This document shows, piece after piece, positions 1 to 7,893 of a DNA stretch of 16,259 bases. The stretch lies in the NCBI GenBank assembly GCA_964343805.1, contig CAYFLR010000093.1, positions 1 through 16,259 on the forward strand, given 5' to 3'. Position 1 is the stretch's first letter, and the number at the start of each line of letters is the position of its first letter. The stretch comes from CAYFLR01 sp964343805. Its GTDB lineage: Bacteria; Bdellovibrionota_B; Oligoflexia; CAYFLR01. The translations under genes and the position numbers were made by a program. The notes beneath the pieces were generated by a model that had not been told where the DNA came from, did no database searches, and was given only the letters and a program-made list of their open reading frames with translations.

Positions 1-1580
1 ATCTTTAGTCTGCGGCTTAGCTTTAGTGGTTAGATTATGGTTACTTTCAACTTGGAAGTCATGGGATTCCCCCTCCACACTTTTAAAAGAGAGAGATTTA
101 AGAATAATCTGTTCTGCCTCGGTAACATGTTTATCAAATTGTAGAGTCAGAGCACCCCCATCGGTATCCGAATAACCAGTTTTCCAACAGTTAGAACAAT
201 CCTCAGAGTCATAATTCAAGTGATAATAATGCTCTCCCCATTTTTCCGCTTTCAAATGAAACATGGCTCGATAGTGGTTTTTACTACCCCCTTCAAAGAG
301 AAAAAGTCTAAAACTACCAAAGTCTTTGATAGATCCTTCAATAACTTGGACGATTGATTGCCCAACTTCTTTTAAAGGACTTATAACTTGATCCACAGTA
401 GACATCTTATTCATTCGTTGGTTTCTTAAAAAATCCCAGGAATAAGAAATTTGATCTGCACAGATGGAACTGTCCCGACTCACTTGACACTTCTTTACTC
501 TGCGGTCCCATCTGGATCTTTTTTCACACCTTTGACTCGCATTTGGTCCAAGAACAATCGTTGTCTGTTTTTTATCCAGAACCTCTGAGGAGGCTTTTAC
601 ATCTAGACAACTACAACAAGAAGCCTTTAAATCAGCTCCTTCACCCACTGCATGATTGATAAACTTTAAGTTATAAGGGGTCAAAAAGGGTTTGGATGTG
701 GCGTGTATATTAACAAAGGAGAAAAAGGGGTCCACTAGGTTAGTGTTTGTTCTTCTTTTTAAACCTGGAAAGGGAATCAGACCAGCCTGAGAAGCCACTC
801 CTGCAATGCAAGCTCTAGAAGTATGAATGAGTGGTCCTCCCGAATCTCCAGCTCCAACACTCTCAAAAAAGGTGTACTTCTTCTCTTGACCGTCTCTTTC
901 CACTCCACGGAAGTTGTACATATCATGGAAATACCGATCCAGTACATCGCCTTTTAAATCATCAAAGTGACGAAATTCAGTAAAACCGATTCTCTNNNNN
1001 NNNNNTTCACCCCCATTCCCGTTTTTAAATAAAGATCATTAGTGCCGAAACCAACTAAGGTAACCGCATCATTAAACTGTAAAGGGCTAGGGCAAAGCGG
1101 AAGTGTAGCAGCAAAATGCCTTGCAGGTAAAATAATAACAGCAAGATCAAATTTGGTATCAGCTGGGTAAGAAGGATGAACAAGAGCCTTACCTATAAGC
1201 AATTGCTTGAACTTTTTTAAAGCAGCAATTCGATCTGCCTTGGTTTTTAACTTTTTATTCCTAAAAACAGATATCTCATTAATATTTTCTTTAAAGATAG
1301 CAAAATGAAAGGGGCGATAAACAGACTGTGGTATATTTGAGGGATGATCTCGGGTAATACAGTGAGCAGCTGTTAGTAAGACATTAGGTCCAATGGCTGT
1401 GGCAGTACAAAAAGAGTCTGTCCCCGGTCGATATAAACCCACAACGGCAGGATAGATACTCTTGGTTATGGGTTTTCCACCTGCAATTTTAAGCTCTGAC
1501 CCAGGCCCCTCTCTTTTCTTACAGCCCGATCCTATTAACAGAATTCCCATTAAGAAAATGAACGTACGGAGCTGGGTCAT
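1..1580 (-). CDS. Trypsin-like (S1 family) exported serine protease with long C-terminal extension; partial, contains assembly gap
   Basis: Seen: hydrophobic N-terminal signal (residues 5-19) ending in GSGC with Cys20, an atypical lipobox, so a lipoprotein is possible. IAGG at 32-35 resembles the mature trypsin N-terminus. LTAAHC holds catalytic His73, and Cys58/Cys74 match the conserved disulfide around it. DLAV holds Asp145. The frame is interrupted by ten Ns (996-1005) but resumes at 993 as RIGFTEF and stays open to base 1. The GDSGGP serine motif lies at 832-849, so all three catalytic residues are present. The position corresponding to chymotrypsin residue 189 appears to be Ser rather than Asp, which would argue against Lys/Arg specificity (inference). 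About 200 residues follow the protease domain, including CCSC and CSNC, and I do not recognise this part. Two leftover bases on each side require a true gap length of 2, 5, 8... bases, not 10. The SD AGGAGG sits 9 bp downstream of the kamA stop, so translation is probably coupled. The C-terminus is off the left edge. Confidence 0.88.
996..1005. other. Assembly gap (10 N) inside the protease gene
   Basis: Ten Ns split the protease gene between the GFGT...GMGV segment and the RIGF segment. Reading continues on both sides but in different frames if the run is taken as exactly 10 bases. A gap of 2 bases (or 2 plus a multiple of 3) restores one frame. The frame break is therefore an assembly placeholder, not evidence of a pseudogene. 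Confidence 0.95.
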
Positions 1581-1589
1581 TGTTCCTCC

Positions 1590-2768
1590 TTAGTCCTCGT
1601 CTGGCTCCACGTAGGTGTACTCTTTTTGTTGAAAGTTACGTAAAGTAACCTGTTTCCCATCTTTTCTTACTACTGTAGGATTGCCAAGAGGTATTTTCCC
1701 ACCACCTCCAGGGGCATCCACCACGAAATGAGGAACCGCAAGACCTGAAGTCCACCCTCTAAGGTTTTCAATAATATTGAGACCTGTCTCAATCGGGGTC
1801 CTAAAATGAGAGATCCCTTGAGCTAAATCGCACTGGAATATATAGTAGGGTCGAACACGCATCATGAGTAACTTATGATTAAGCTCTTTAACCACCTTAG
1901 GGTCATCATTAACTCCCTTCAGTAGGACCATTTGATTTCCCACCACACATCCCGCATTGACCAGCCTGGCGCAAGCATCAAAGGCCTCTTTCGTACACTC
2001 TTTAGGGTGATTAAAGTGGGTATTGACATAAATCGGTGCATATTTAGCAAGCATCTCAGTGAGAGCAGGAGTTATTCTTTGAGGAAGGGTCACAGGGTTT
2101 CTTGTTCCGAGTCTAATGATCTCCACATGAGGAATTTCCCGCAAAGCTTTGAGAATTTGTTCCAGTCGCTGGTCCGAGTTAGAAAGAGGATCTCCACCAG
2201 AAATAACAATATCCCTCACTTCAGGATGATTACGAATATACTCAAGCCCCTCCTCAATTTGATCTTGCCTGGCAGCTGTTTTAGGATCGGATACTTTTCT
2301 TTTTCGAGTGCAGTGCCGACAGTAGACAGGGCAATTATGAGTGGTGTAAAACAAAACTCGATCAGGATAACGGTGAGTTATTCCAGGGACTGGCATATCC
2401 TTCTCTTCACCCAAAGGATCCTCTAGGTCAGTCTCTAGAATGTGAAATTCTCCCATTTTAGGCACTGCCTGTTGCCTGACGGGGCAATTGGGATCGTCTT
2501 TATCCATCAACGATGCGTAATAAGGAGTTATGGACATATTAAAAACACCCTCAGACTTCTCTACAGCTTCTTTCTCATCTGCGGAAAGATTCAGTAATTC
2601 AAGTAACCCCTCCTTATTTCTCACCCGGTTTTGTTGCTGCCAAACCCATGAATTCCATTGGTCTTCAGCCACATCTTGCCATATGGCACGATCTCCATTT
2701 TCAAACCGATCTCGAAGTGTTGAGTGAAGCTGCTGCTCTTCATTTGTGTTTTCAACTTTTTTATTCAT
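1590..2768 (-). CDS. kamA: Lysine 2,3-aminomutase (radical SAM, PLP-dependent)
   Basis: Converts L-lysine to L-beta-lysine in the cytoplasm using S-adenosylmethionine, a [4Fe-4S] cluster and pyridoxal phosphate. Seen in the 392 residues: the radical SAM cluster motif C146-x3-C150-x2-C153, SGGDPL at 190-195, QCDLAQG with Asp314, and DAPGGGGK with Asp351 and PLP lysine Lys358. From memory of the clostridial enzyme (Cys125/129/132, Asp293, Asp330, Lys337), every one of these aligns with a constant offset of +21. Both lysine-binding aspartates are kept, which argues for lysine rather than glutamate as substrate. The position of the clostridial zinc ligand Cys268 is Asp289, and the protein ends before the C-terminal cysteines, so the zinc site is absent. 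It is longer at the N-terminus than EpmB. The start is ATG with a G7 run 3 bp upstream acting as SD. It lies 55 bp after mrp and 9 bp before the protease. The product could feed beta-lysine solute synthesis or EF-P modification; nothing here decides. Confidence 0.93.
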   Translation of the reverse strand: MNKKVENTNEEQQLHSTLRDRFENGDRAIWQDVAEDQWNSWVWQQQNRVRNKEGLLELLNLSADEKEAVEKSEGVFNMSITPYYASLMDKDDPNCPVRQQAVPKMGEFHILETDLEDPLGEEKDMPVPGITHRYPDRVLFYTTHNCPVYCRHCTRKRKVSDPKTAARQDQIEEGLEYIRNHPEVRDIVISGGDPLSNSDQRLEQILKALREIPHVEIIRLGTRNPVTLPQRITPALTEMLAKYAPIYVNTHFNHPKECTKEAFDACARLVNAGCVVGNQMVLLKGVNDDPKVVKELNHKLLMMRVRPYYIFQCDLAQGISHFRTPIETGLNIIENLRGWTSGLAVPHFVVDAPGGGGKIPLGNPTVVRKDGKQVTLRNFQQKEYTYVEPDED

Positions 2769-2824
2769 AATCCCCCCCTAAACGTCCAATTCCGTATCAA
2801 AAAAAAGACAATCCTCGCTTAGAG

Positions 2825-3820
2825 CTATTTCAACTTCTCATGAAGCTGCTCGGCGACCTTATTAAAATACTTAAGAGCTTTATCATTTGTTCCAGTATTT
2901 AAAGCAGGATCCAGTGGCAATTCAGTGAGTAAGGGTAAGTCATACTGTTTTGCAACCTTACTCCCACCACCTTCGCCAAAAATATTCTTTTTCGCACCAC
3001 ACTCATCACACTGAAAATAACTCATATTTTCAATGACTCCTAAGATATCTACATTCACCTGTTTAAACATATCGATGCCTTTTTGGACATCAGCGACGGA
3101 GAGATCTTGAGGAGTGGTAACAACGATCGCTCCGGCCAACCGAACGGATTGAACAACTGAGAGTTGGACATCTCCGGTACCTGGAGGTAAATCCACTACC
3201 AAATAGTCAAGCTCACCCCATTTAACATCGGCAAAGAATTGACTTAGTAATTTATGAAGCATAGGCCCACGCCAAACAACAGCCTGTCCTGGTTCAAGCA
3301 TAGATCCTAAAGATAAGAAGTGCATTCCTTCATAGGGGACAGGTAGGATTTTATTGTCCTCACTCTCTCCAGGGCGATCAAAGCAGTTTAGGATATTAGG
3401 AATATTGGGTCCATAGGCATCCGCATCTAAAAGCCCCACCTTTAAGCCCATTTTCTCCAGAGCTCTTGCAATATAGACACTCACTGTTGATTTACCAACA
3501 CCACCTTTACCACTACTTACTACAATAACATTCTTAATATTGGGGAGTGGAATCTCATTCATGAGAGGTTGGCTAGGTTTTTGCCCCACATTAACCTCAA
3601 TTTCTCCTAAACCTTCCATTGCAGTGAGTTCCTTTTTAATAGAATTGATCAATTGAGTGCGGAAGGGGTATTGCTCACTCTCATGACCGATATGAATCGT
3701 CACGTTTTTATCATCATCCACTTTAATAGATTGAATCATTTTAGTATCAGTTAAAGGAACTCCTTGCTCTGGCTCCTTTACTTTCATGAGTAACTCTTTG
3801 ATGTTTTGTTCAGTTGTCAT
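2825..3820 (-). CDS. mrp: Mrp/ApbC-type iron-sulfur cluster carrier, P-loop ATPase
   Basis: Cytoplasmic MinD/Mrp-class ATPase thought to bind and transfer [4Fe-4S] clusters to target enzymes. Seen in 331 residues: an N-terminal MIP18/DUF59-like region (about 1-80), the deviant Walker A motif SGKGGVGKST at 103-112, DADAYGPNIP at 132-141, DLPPGTGD at 210-217 and the cluster-binding pair C271-x2-C274. Length is normal for Mrp with a DUF59 domain. The ATG overlaps the stop of the upstream SPL-like gene as ATGA (3817-3820) and is preceded by AAGGAG inside that gene, so the two are translationally coupled. An Fe-S carrier between two radical SAM genes fits a supply role for one or both (inference). 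A T8 run on the coding strand lies downstream, but no convincing stem precedes it. Confidence 0.95.
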   Translation of the reverse strand: MTTEQNIKELLMKVKEPEQGVPLTDTKMIQSIKVDDDKNVTIHIGHESEQYPFRTQLINSIKKELTAMEGLGEIEVNVGQKPSQPLMNEIPLPNIKNVIVVSSGKGGVGKSTVSVYIARALEKMGLKVGLLDADAYGPNIPNILNCFDRPGESEDNKILPVPYEGMHFLSLGSMLEPGQAVVWRGPMLHKLLSQFFADVKWGELDYLVVDLPPGTGDVQLSVVQSVRLAGAIVVTTPQDLSVADVQKGIDMFKQVNVDILGVIENMSYFQCDECGAKKNIFGEGGGSKVAKQYDLPLLTELPLDPALNTGTNDKALKYFNKVAEQLHEKLK

Positions 3821-5115
3821 GTGTTCTCCTTAATAGGTTCTAAACTCTGGTTTAACTTCATTGTTACCTGTTTACCAAACTCTTGCTCAAAGTGATCATT
3901 GGTCGGGTAAGCAAAACCAAATAGCTTTTGCCAAAACTTCTCCTCTTCCATACAAAGATAGAAAAACACCTGATCATGCCACTTTTGAAATGATTCGTAA
4001 ACCCTTTGAAACAGTTTATGTTTTATTTCATCCGGGTATGTGAGTTTCCCCTCCGGATTAGACACCATTGGCATCTGCAATACCTTGGTTTCGTGCCCCA
4101 AAAGCCTTATTTTGCTAATGGTGGTCTTGGGTAAGGTCAAAGACCCCATGGAGATAAACAGCACCTCATCTTGCCTAAACTGCTTCATGATTTGATGGGC
4201 GATATCTTGATAATCAAGATCCCAACCCTGATAATATATTAAGGGGTGAAAGTGAAAGGCCACCTTCACTCCGTGATTTGCTATGATACGTGCCGAATTT
4301 AAACGACTCTCTAATGAGGCGGTTAAATGCTCTTCGTTCAAAATAACCTTTTCCGGGTTCAATGACCATGAAACCACTACATTTCCAGGTATATCTAAAT
4401 TTAAAATAGACTCAGTATTGGCAGACTTAGTTTTTAACTCTAATAAAATATTGGGATGCTTGGTAGCAAAGTTAAAAAGATGGGTAAGAATATTCTCTTT
4501 ATTACCCCATAACAGAGCATCTGAAGACTGACCACTTCCAAAATGATAAAACCTTTCAGGGTCAATGGGTATCTGACTTAACTTCTTGTCTAAATTACTT
4601 TCAAATATTATTTCATCTTCTTCATAAAAGGACTGAATTGAGCAGTAGCTACAACCAAAACCACAATTTTGTACCACATCTATAGTACGAAGATTACAGC
4701 AAACTGTTTTATCTGATGCTACGGGACATAAACCACTTATCTTGTCAGTGGTATGTTTTGTCTCTATTTTTAACTTAGGGGAAACTTTTTTAGGTGGAGA
4801 TGGTTTATATTCTTTTAATTCAACTTGATAACTGGCTAAGAGATCACTTAATTCTTTAAACAGCTTCTTCTTAACTTGAGGTAGATTTCCTTGAGTATTT
4901 TTCTCTTTTTCCAGCCACCACTCAATTAAAGAAGGTTTTTGCCATAAGTTTATATCACAAATATACTGTGTGAAAGATTTAAACTCTTGAAAACTAAATC
5001 TGTACTTAGTTGCTATTTTATCTATGTTTTCCCTATGTTCTACTGACAAACTAGAATACAACTTATCTTTTCTTAAGTCACATAGCTTGTTCATGTACTC
5101 ATTTTTAGTATTCAT
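3817..5115 (-). CDS. Spore photoproduct lyase-family radical SAM protein
   Basis: Seen: radical SAM cluster motif C-x3-C-x2-C in NCGFGCSYC, around residues 151-158 if translation starts at the ATG at 5115. A C-terminal segment FYLCMEEEKFW...GFAYP is a pattern I associate with the SPL family. A Lys/Pro-rich linker precedes the domain, and the N-terminal 100 residues are charged and unrecognised. True SPL repairs the spore thymine dimer by hydrogen-atom transfer, but many homologs occur in non-sporulating bacteria without a known substrate, so a DNA-repair role is only a guess here. Start choice: the frame opens further to a TTG at 5187, which would overlap the MATE gene by 52 bp. ATG 5115 lies 20 bp after the MATE stop and is preferred, although neither start has a good SD. 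The gene ends in a 4-bp ATGA overlap with mrp. Confidence 0.8.
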   Translation of the reverse strand: MNTKNEYMNKLCDLRKDKLYSSLSVEHRENIDKIATKYRFSFQEFKSFTQYICDINLWQKPSLIEWWLEKEKNTQGNLPQVKKKLFKELSDLLASYQVELKEYKPSPPKKVSPKLKIETKHTTDKISGLCPVASDKTVCCNLRTIDVVQNCGFGCSYCSIQSFYEEDEIIFESNLDKKLSQIPIDPERFYHFGSGQSSDALLWGNKENILTHLFNFATKHPNILLELKTKSANTESILNLDIPGNVVVSWSLNPEKVILNEEHLTASLESRLNSARIIANHGVKVAFHFHPLIYYQGWDLDYQDIAHQIMKQFRQDEVLFISMGSLTLPKTTISKIRLLGHETKVLQMPMVSNPEGKLTYPDEIKHKLFQRVYESFQKWHDQVFFYLCMEEEKFWQKLFGFAYPTNDHFEQEFGKQVTMKLNQSLEPIKENT

Positions 5116-5135
5116 TACTATTAAGAAGTATCGTT

Positions 5136-6521
5136 TTAAACTACTTTTGTCGACAACTTTATTGACTGAATTTTCTGTTTCATCCAATGAACAGCAAAAA
5201 AGGCACTAATTAAGGTGGAAGCTGACATGGCATACCAAACCCACTCAATGGGTTTATTTAAAACTAAACTAAAGTAAAGAGCGAGTGGTGTACTTATAAG
5301 TACAACTCGAATTAAGGTTAATATAAGGGCTAAGACTCCTTCATTAAATGCTTGCAGAACTCGACTGGAAATCATCCCAAGGGCTATAAATGGATACATT
5401 AAAGAGATAACCCTTATGTAGGAGATAGAAACAGATTGAATCATCAAATCATCGGTAAATACTTTAAATATGGAGGTGGCAAAGGTAAAAAAGACCGCAG
5501 TGCAAACTGCAGCTATTCCCATACCATATCCAATACCGTAAATAACAATACTTTTAATCAAATCGGCTCGTTTTGCACCATAATACATGCCCACTAAGGT
5601 CAATAGAGCATTAGCTATAGACATGGTTGGTAAAAAGAAGATGTGGTCTAATCTCATACCTATCTGATAGGCGGCCACCGCCTTTTCAGAATAACTAACC
5701 AAAATAGTATTAAAAATAGCCGAGCTGGTGGACATGATAATCATGGAAAGGGCAGCCGGCACGCCTATATTTAGTATCTTTTTGAGTATATCCATCTCAA
5801 AATGAAAGCCTTGCAATTTAATTTGAATGAGGGTCTTACGCCTAATTAACATAAGGTAGAAGAGAGTAATAAATACAATCAACTGACTTGTTACAGTGGC
5901 CCAAGCTGCTCCGGCTATTCCCCAGTCAAACACAAAGATATAGACTGCGTCCAAAATAATATTGGCCACCATGGCCACTACCTGTACCACCATTGGAGTT
6001 TTAGTATTACCTTCCCCATTAAATATAGATCTTAAAAAGGCATTAAAAATGGTGATACAGATCCCGCCTGCCAGAATAGAGAAGTACTCTGTGGCCAAAG
6101 GTAAGATGGTCTCAGGGACTCTTAAGATTCCAAATATTTGGCGAGAAAATAAAAGGCCAATAGCCGAAAAACCAAAACCTATGATGAAGCTTAAAAGAAG
6201 ACCATGTTCAGCTGTGCGTGTAGCTTTTTCAAGATCTTCAGCTCCGAAAAATTGAGCAATAACCGCAGTAACACCATTGCCAAGGGCAAAGGCAATTCCC
6301 ATAGCAAAAAAGACGAGGGGAATGTTGAAGGCTAAAGCCGAAATAGCATCGGCTGAAATGCGCCCCACAAATATCATATCAGTGATATTATAGACGGTTT
6401 GAGCCCCCATACCCATCATGACAGGAAAAGCTAATTTCCACATTCCTTTCTTAGGTTCATTTAGAAAGAAAGAGAGTCGCTCTTGAGATTGACCTTGTTT
6501 AGGGTAAGTTTTATCGCTCAT
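5136..6521 (-). CDS. MATE family multidrug/cation efflux transporter
   Basis: Integral inner-membrane protein of 461 residues, the usual MATE size. It has about twelve hydrophobic segments arranged as two halves, the second beginning around ILKKILNIGVPAALSMI. The N-terminal half begins GMWKLAFPVMMGMGAQTVYNITDMIFVG, split here only by the first helix, and continues with ALGNGVTAVIAQFFGAED, both typical of NorM/DinF-like MATE proteins. Members exchange Na+ or H+ for cationic drugs or metabolites; the substrate cannot be read from sequence. It starts 24 bp after the stop of the MFS gene with only a weak purine-rich SD and ends about 20 bp before the preferred start of the SPL-like gene, so it is probably co-transcribed with both. 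Confidence 0.92.
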   Translation of the reverse strand: MSDKTYPKQGQSQERLSFFLNEPKKGMWKLAFPVMMGMGAQTVYNITDMIFVGRISADAISALAFNIPLVFFAMGIAFALGNGVTAVIAQFFGAEDLEKATRTAEHGLLLSFIIGFGFSAIGLLFSRQIFGILRVPETILPLATEYFSILAGGICITIFNAFLRSIFNGEGNTKTPMVVQVVAMVANIILDAVYIFVFDWGIAGAAWATVTSQLIVFITLFYLMLIRRKTLIQIKLQGFHFEMDILKKILNIGVPAALSMIIMSTSSAIFNTILVSYSEKAVAAYQIGMRLDHIFFLPTMSIANALLTLVGMYYGAKRADLIKSIVIYGIGYGMGIAAVCTAVFFTFATSIFKVFTDDLMIQSVSISYIRVISLMYPFIALGMISSRVLQAFNEGVLALILTLIRVVLISTPLALYFSLVLNKPIEWVWYAMSASTLISAFFAVHWMKQKIQSIKLSTKVV

Positions 6522-6545
6522 TATTTTAGAATTCTATCTCACTAG

Positions 6546-7807
6546 CTAAGAGGAGTGCTTAAATTCAGCAGCCCGATCAATTCCAGCCTGAACATTTATA
6601 CGATACAGAATTACGAATCCAACTATGAACAGTATTATTACTGAAAGAATAGAAAAGCGAGTACTTTTTGTCAAGTAAGCGGTTAATCCCATTAGGGCAG
6701 GTCCCACAATGGCAGCAAATTTTCCAATCATATTATAAAATCCGAAAAATTCACCATCCATACCCTTAGGGATGAAGCGAGCATAGAGAGAGCGACTCAG
6801 AGACTGCACCCCTCCTTGAACCAAACCTATCAGTCCCGCTAGAATGTATATTTCAGTCACCGAACTGAGGAAGTATCCCCAAATGGTCACTCCGGTATAA
6901 ACTACGATCCCAGTTAAAATACCGGTCTTAGCGCTGACCCTGCGAGCATACATTCCATAAAGTAAAGTGGCCGGAAAACCTACAAATTGGGTGAATAAAA
7001 GAGCGCTAATGAGATGCTTGGTGGTNNNNNNNNNNCTACCACCATCTTGATAATGGTACCCACACCATCAATGTAAAACCAATAGGCAAATAAGAACCAA
7101 AAGGTCACCTTCAACATTCGAATTTTGCGGAAGGTTTCTGCCAATTGAGAGAAGGCTGATTTTACTAATTGAATCCCAGATTCTGGATTCTCCTCTTTTC
7201 CTTCATCAACAAAAAGCATAATGGGGATACTAAAAACCGCCCACCAGACCGCCACCATCACAAAAGAGGCTTTTTGAGCAGCTGCTGCATCAGCTAATCC
7301 AAACCAATCAGGATGTAAAATCATAACCACATTGCAAGCAAAAAGGAGCCCTCCCCCTAAATAACCCAAAGAAAAACCAAGGGCAGAAACTGTGTCATAG
7401 CGTTCTTCTTTGGTTACATAGACTAAGAGAGCATCATAGAAAATATTCCCCCCAGAAAAACCCATCATGGCAAAAAGATAGAGAACAATGGCCAAGAGCC
7501 AGTCACCTTTCTCAACAAAGAAAAGGCTACCGGTCATCACACAGCCCATGAGAGCAAAAAAGAAAAGATATTTCTTTTTCTTGGATCCTCGGTCGGCCAT
7601 AGCACCTAAAATAGGCGCCAAAACAGCCAAAATAACACTCCCAATGGAGTAGGCCGTCCCCAGTTTAAAGGAACTCTCAGTGACATCCACACCCGCGCTG
7701 CAATACTTTTTGAAAAATACTGGAAAAATTCCTGCCATCACTGCGGTGGCGAAGGCAGAGTTGGCCCAATCATACAAAGCCCAAGAAACTTCTTTTTTCC
7801 TATCCAA
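6546..7807 (-). CDS. UMF1/Atg22-type major facilitator transporter (interrupted by an assembly gap)
   Basis: Inner-membrane transporter of unknown substrate. The N-terminus SWALYDWANSAFAT is the hallmark of the UMF1 (vacuole effluxer Atg22-like) MFS family, and GAMADRGSKKK is the loop 2-3 MFS motif. Ten Ns at 7026-7035 split it: the upstream piece ends GTIIKMVV and the downstream piece resumes TTKHLISALLF, then TQFVGFPATLLYGMYAR, in an open frame that reaches the gap edge. Frame arithmetic needs a gap of 2, 5, 8... bases. Compared with remembered homologs about seven residues are missing, suggesting roughly 20-25 bases. Start: an ATG at 7834 has no SD, whereas TTG 7807 is preceded by AGAGGGGGAG about 4 bp away and gives MDRKKEVSWALYDW, the expected start for this family, so TTG is chosen. 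About 425 residues in total. It is the first gene of the leftward block, divergent from the GCKR-like gene. Confidence 0.87.
7026..7035. other. Assembly gap (10 N) inside the MFS gene
   Basis: Ten Ns flanked by inverted 7-mers, TGGTGGT at 7019-7025 and ACCACCA at 7038-7044. Both sides encode the same MFS protein, with a likely loss of a loop or helix start of about seven residues. The stated length of 10 is not compatible with one continuous frame. Confidence 0.95.
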
Positions 7808-7858
7808 AATTCTCCCCCTCTCGGATGTGGCCATGCAAATTGTTGAATAATATGGTAA

Positions 7859-7887
7859 ATTATAGCATAGCCTTTTATAAGGATGAA
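7859..7887 (-). promoter_or_regulatory. Putative sigma70 promoter for the leftward MFS-MATE-SPL-mrp block
   Basis: On the minus strand a perfect TATAAT (7864-7859) is preceded, after a 17-bp spacer, by TTCATC (7887-7882), a weak -35. It lies in the 86-bp divergent gap between the TTG start at 7807 and the ATG at 7894, giving a leader of about 45 bases. The matching promoter for the rightward gene is less clear: TTGTTG at 7840-7845 and TAGCAT at 7863-7868 are the best I see, and they would overlap this one. Confidence 0.35.
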
Positions 7888-7893
7888 TGCACC

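Noticed and set aside
954..1580. A short complete protease ending in ESVLLNFVTLMI after the N gap
   Set aside because: The tail comes from reading the 10 Ns as real length. The other frame from 993 onward carries GDSGGP and stays open to base 1, so it is the true continuation.
2769..2824. Rho-independent terminator between mrp and kamA (T8 run on the coding strand)
   Set aside because: No stem longer than three or four base pairs precedes the T run.
6546..7807. Two separate MFS genes or an MFS pseudogene
   Set aside because: Both pieces are adjacent parts of one UMF1-type transporter and stay open up to the edges of the N run; the break is the assembly gap.
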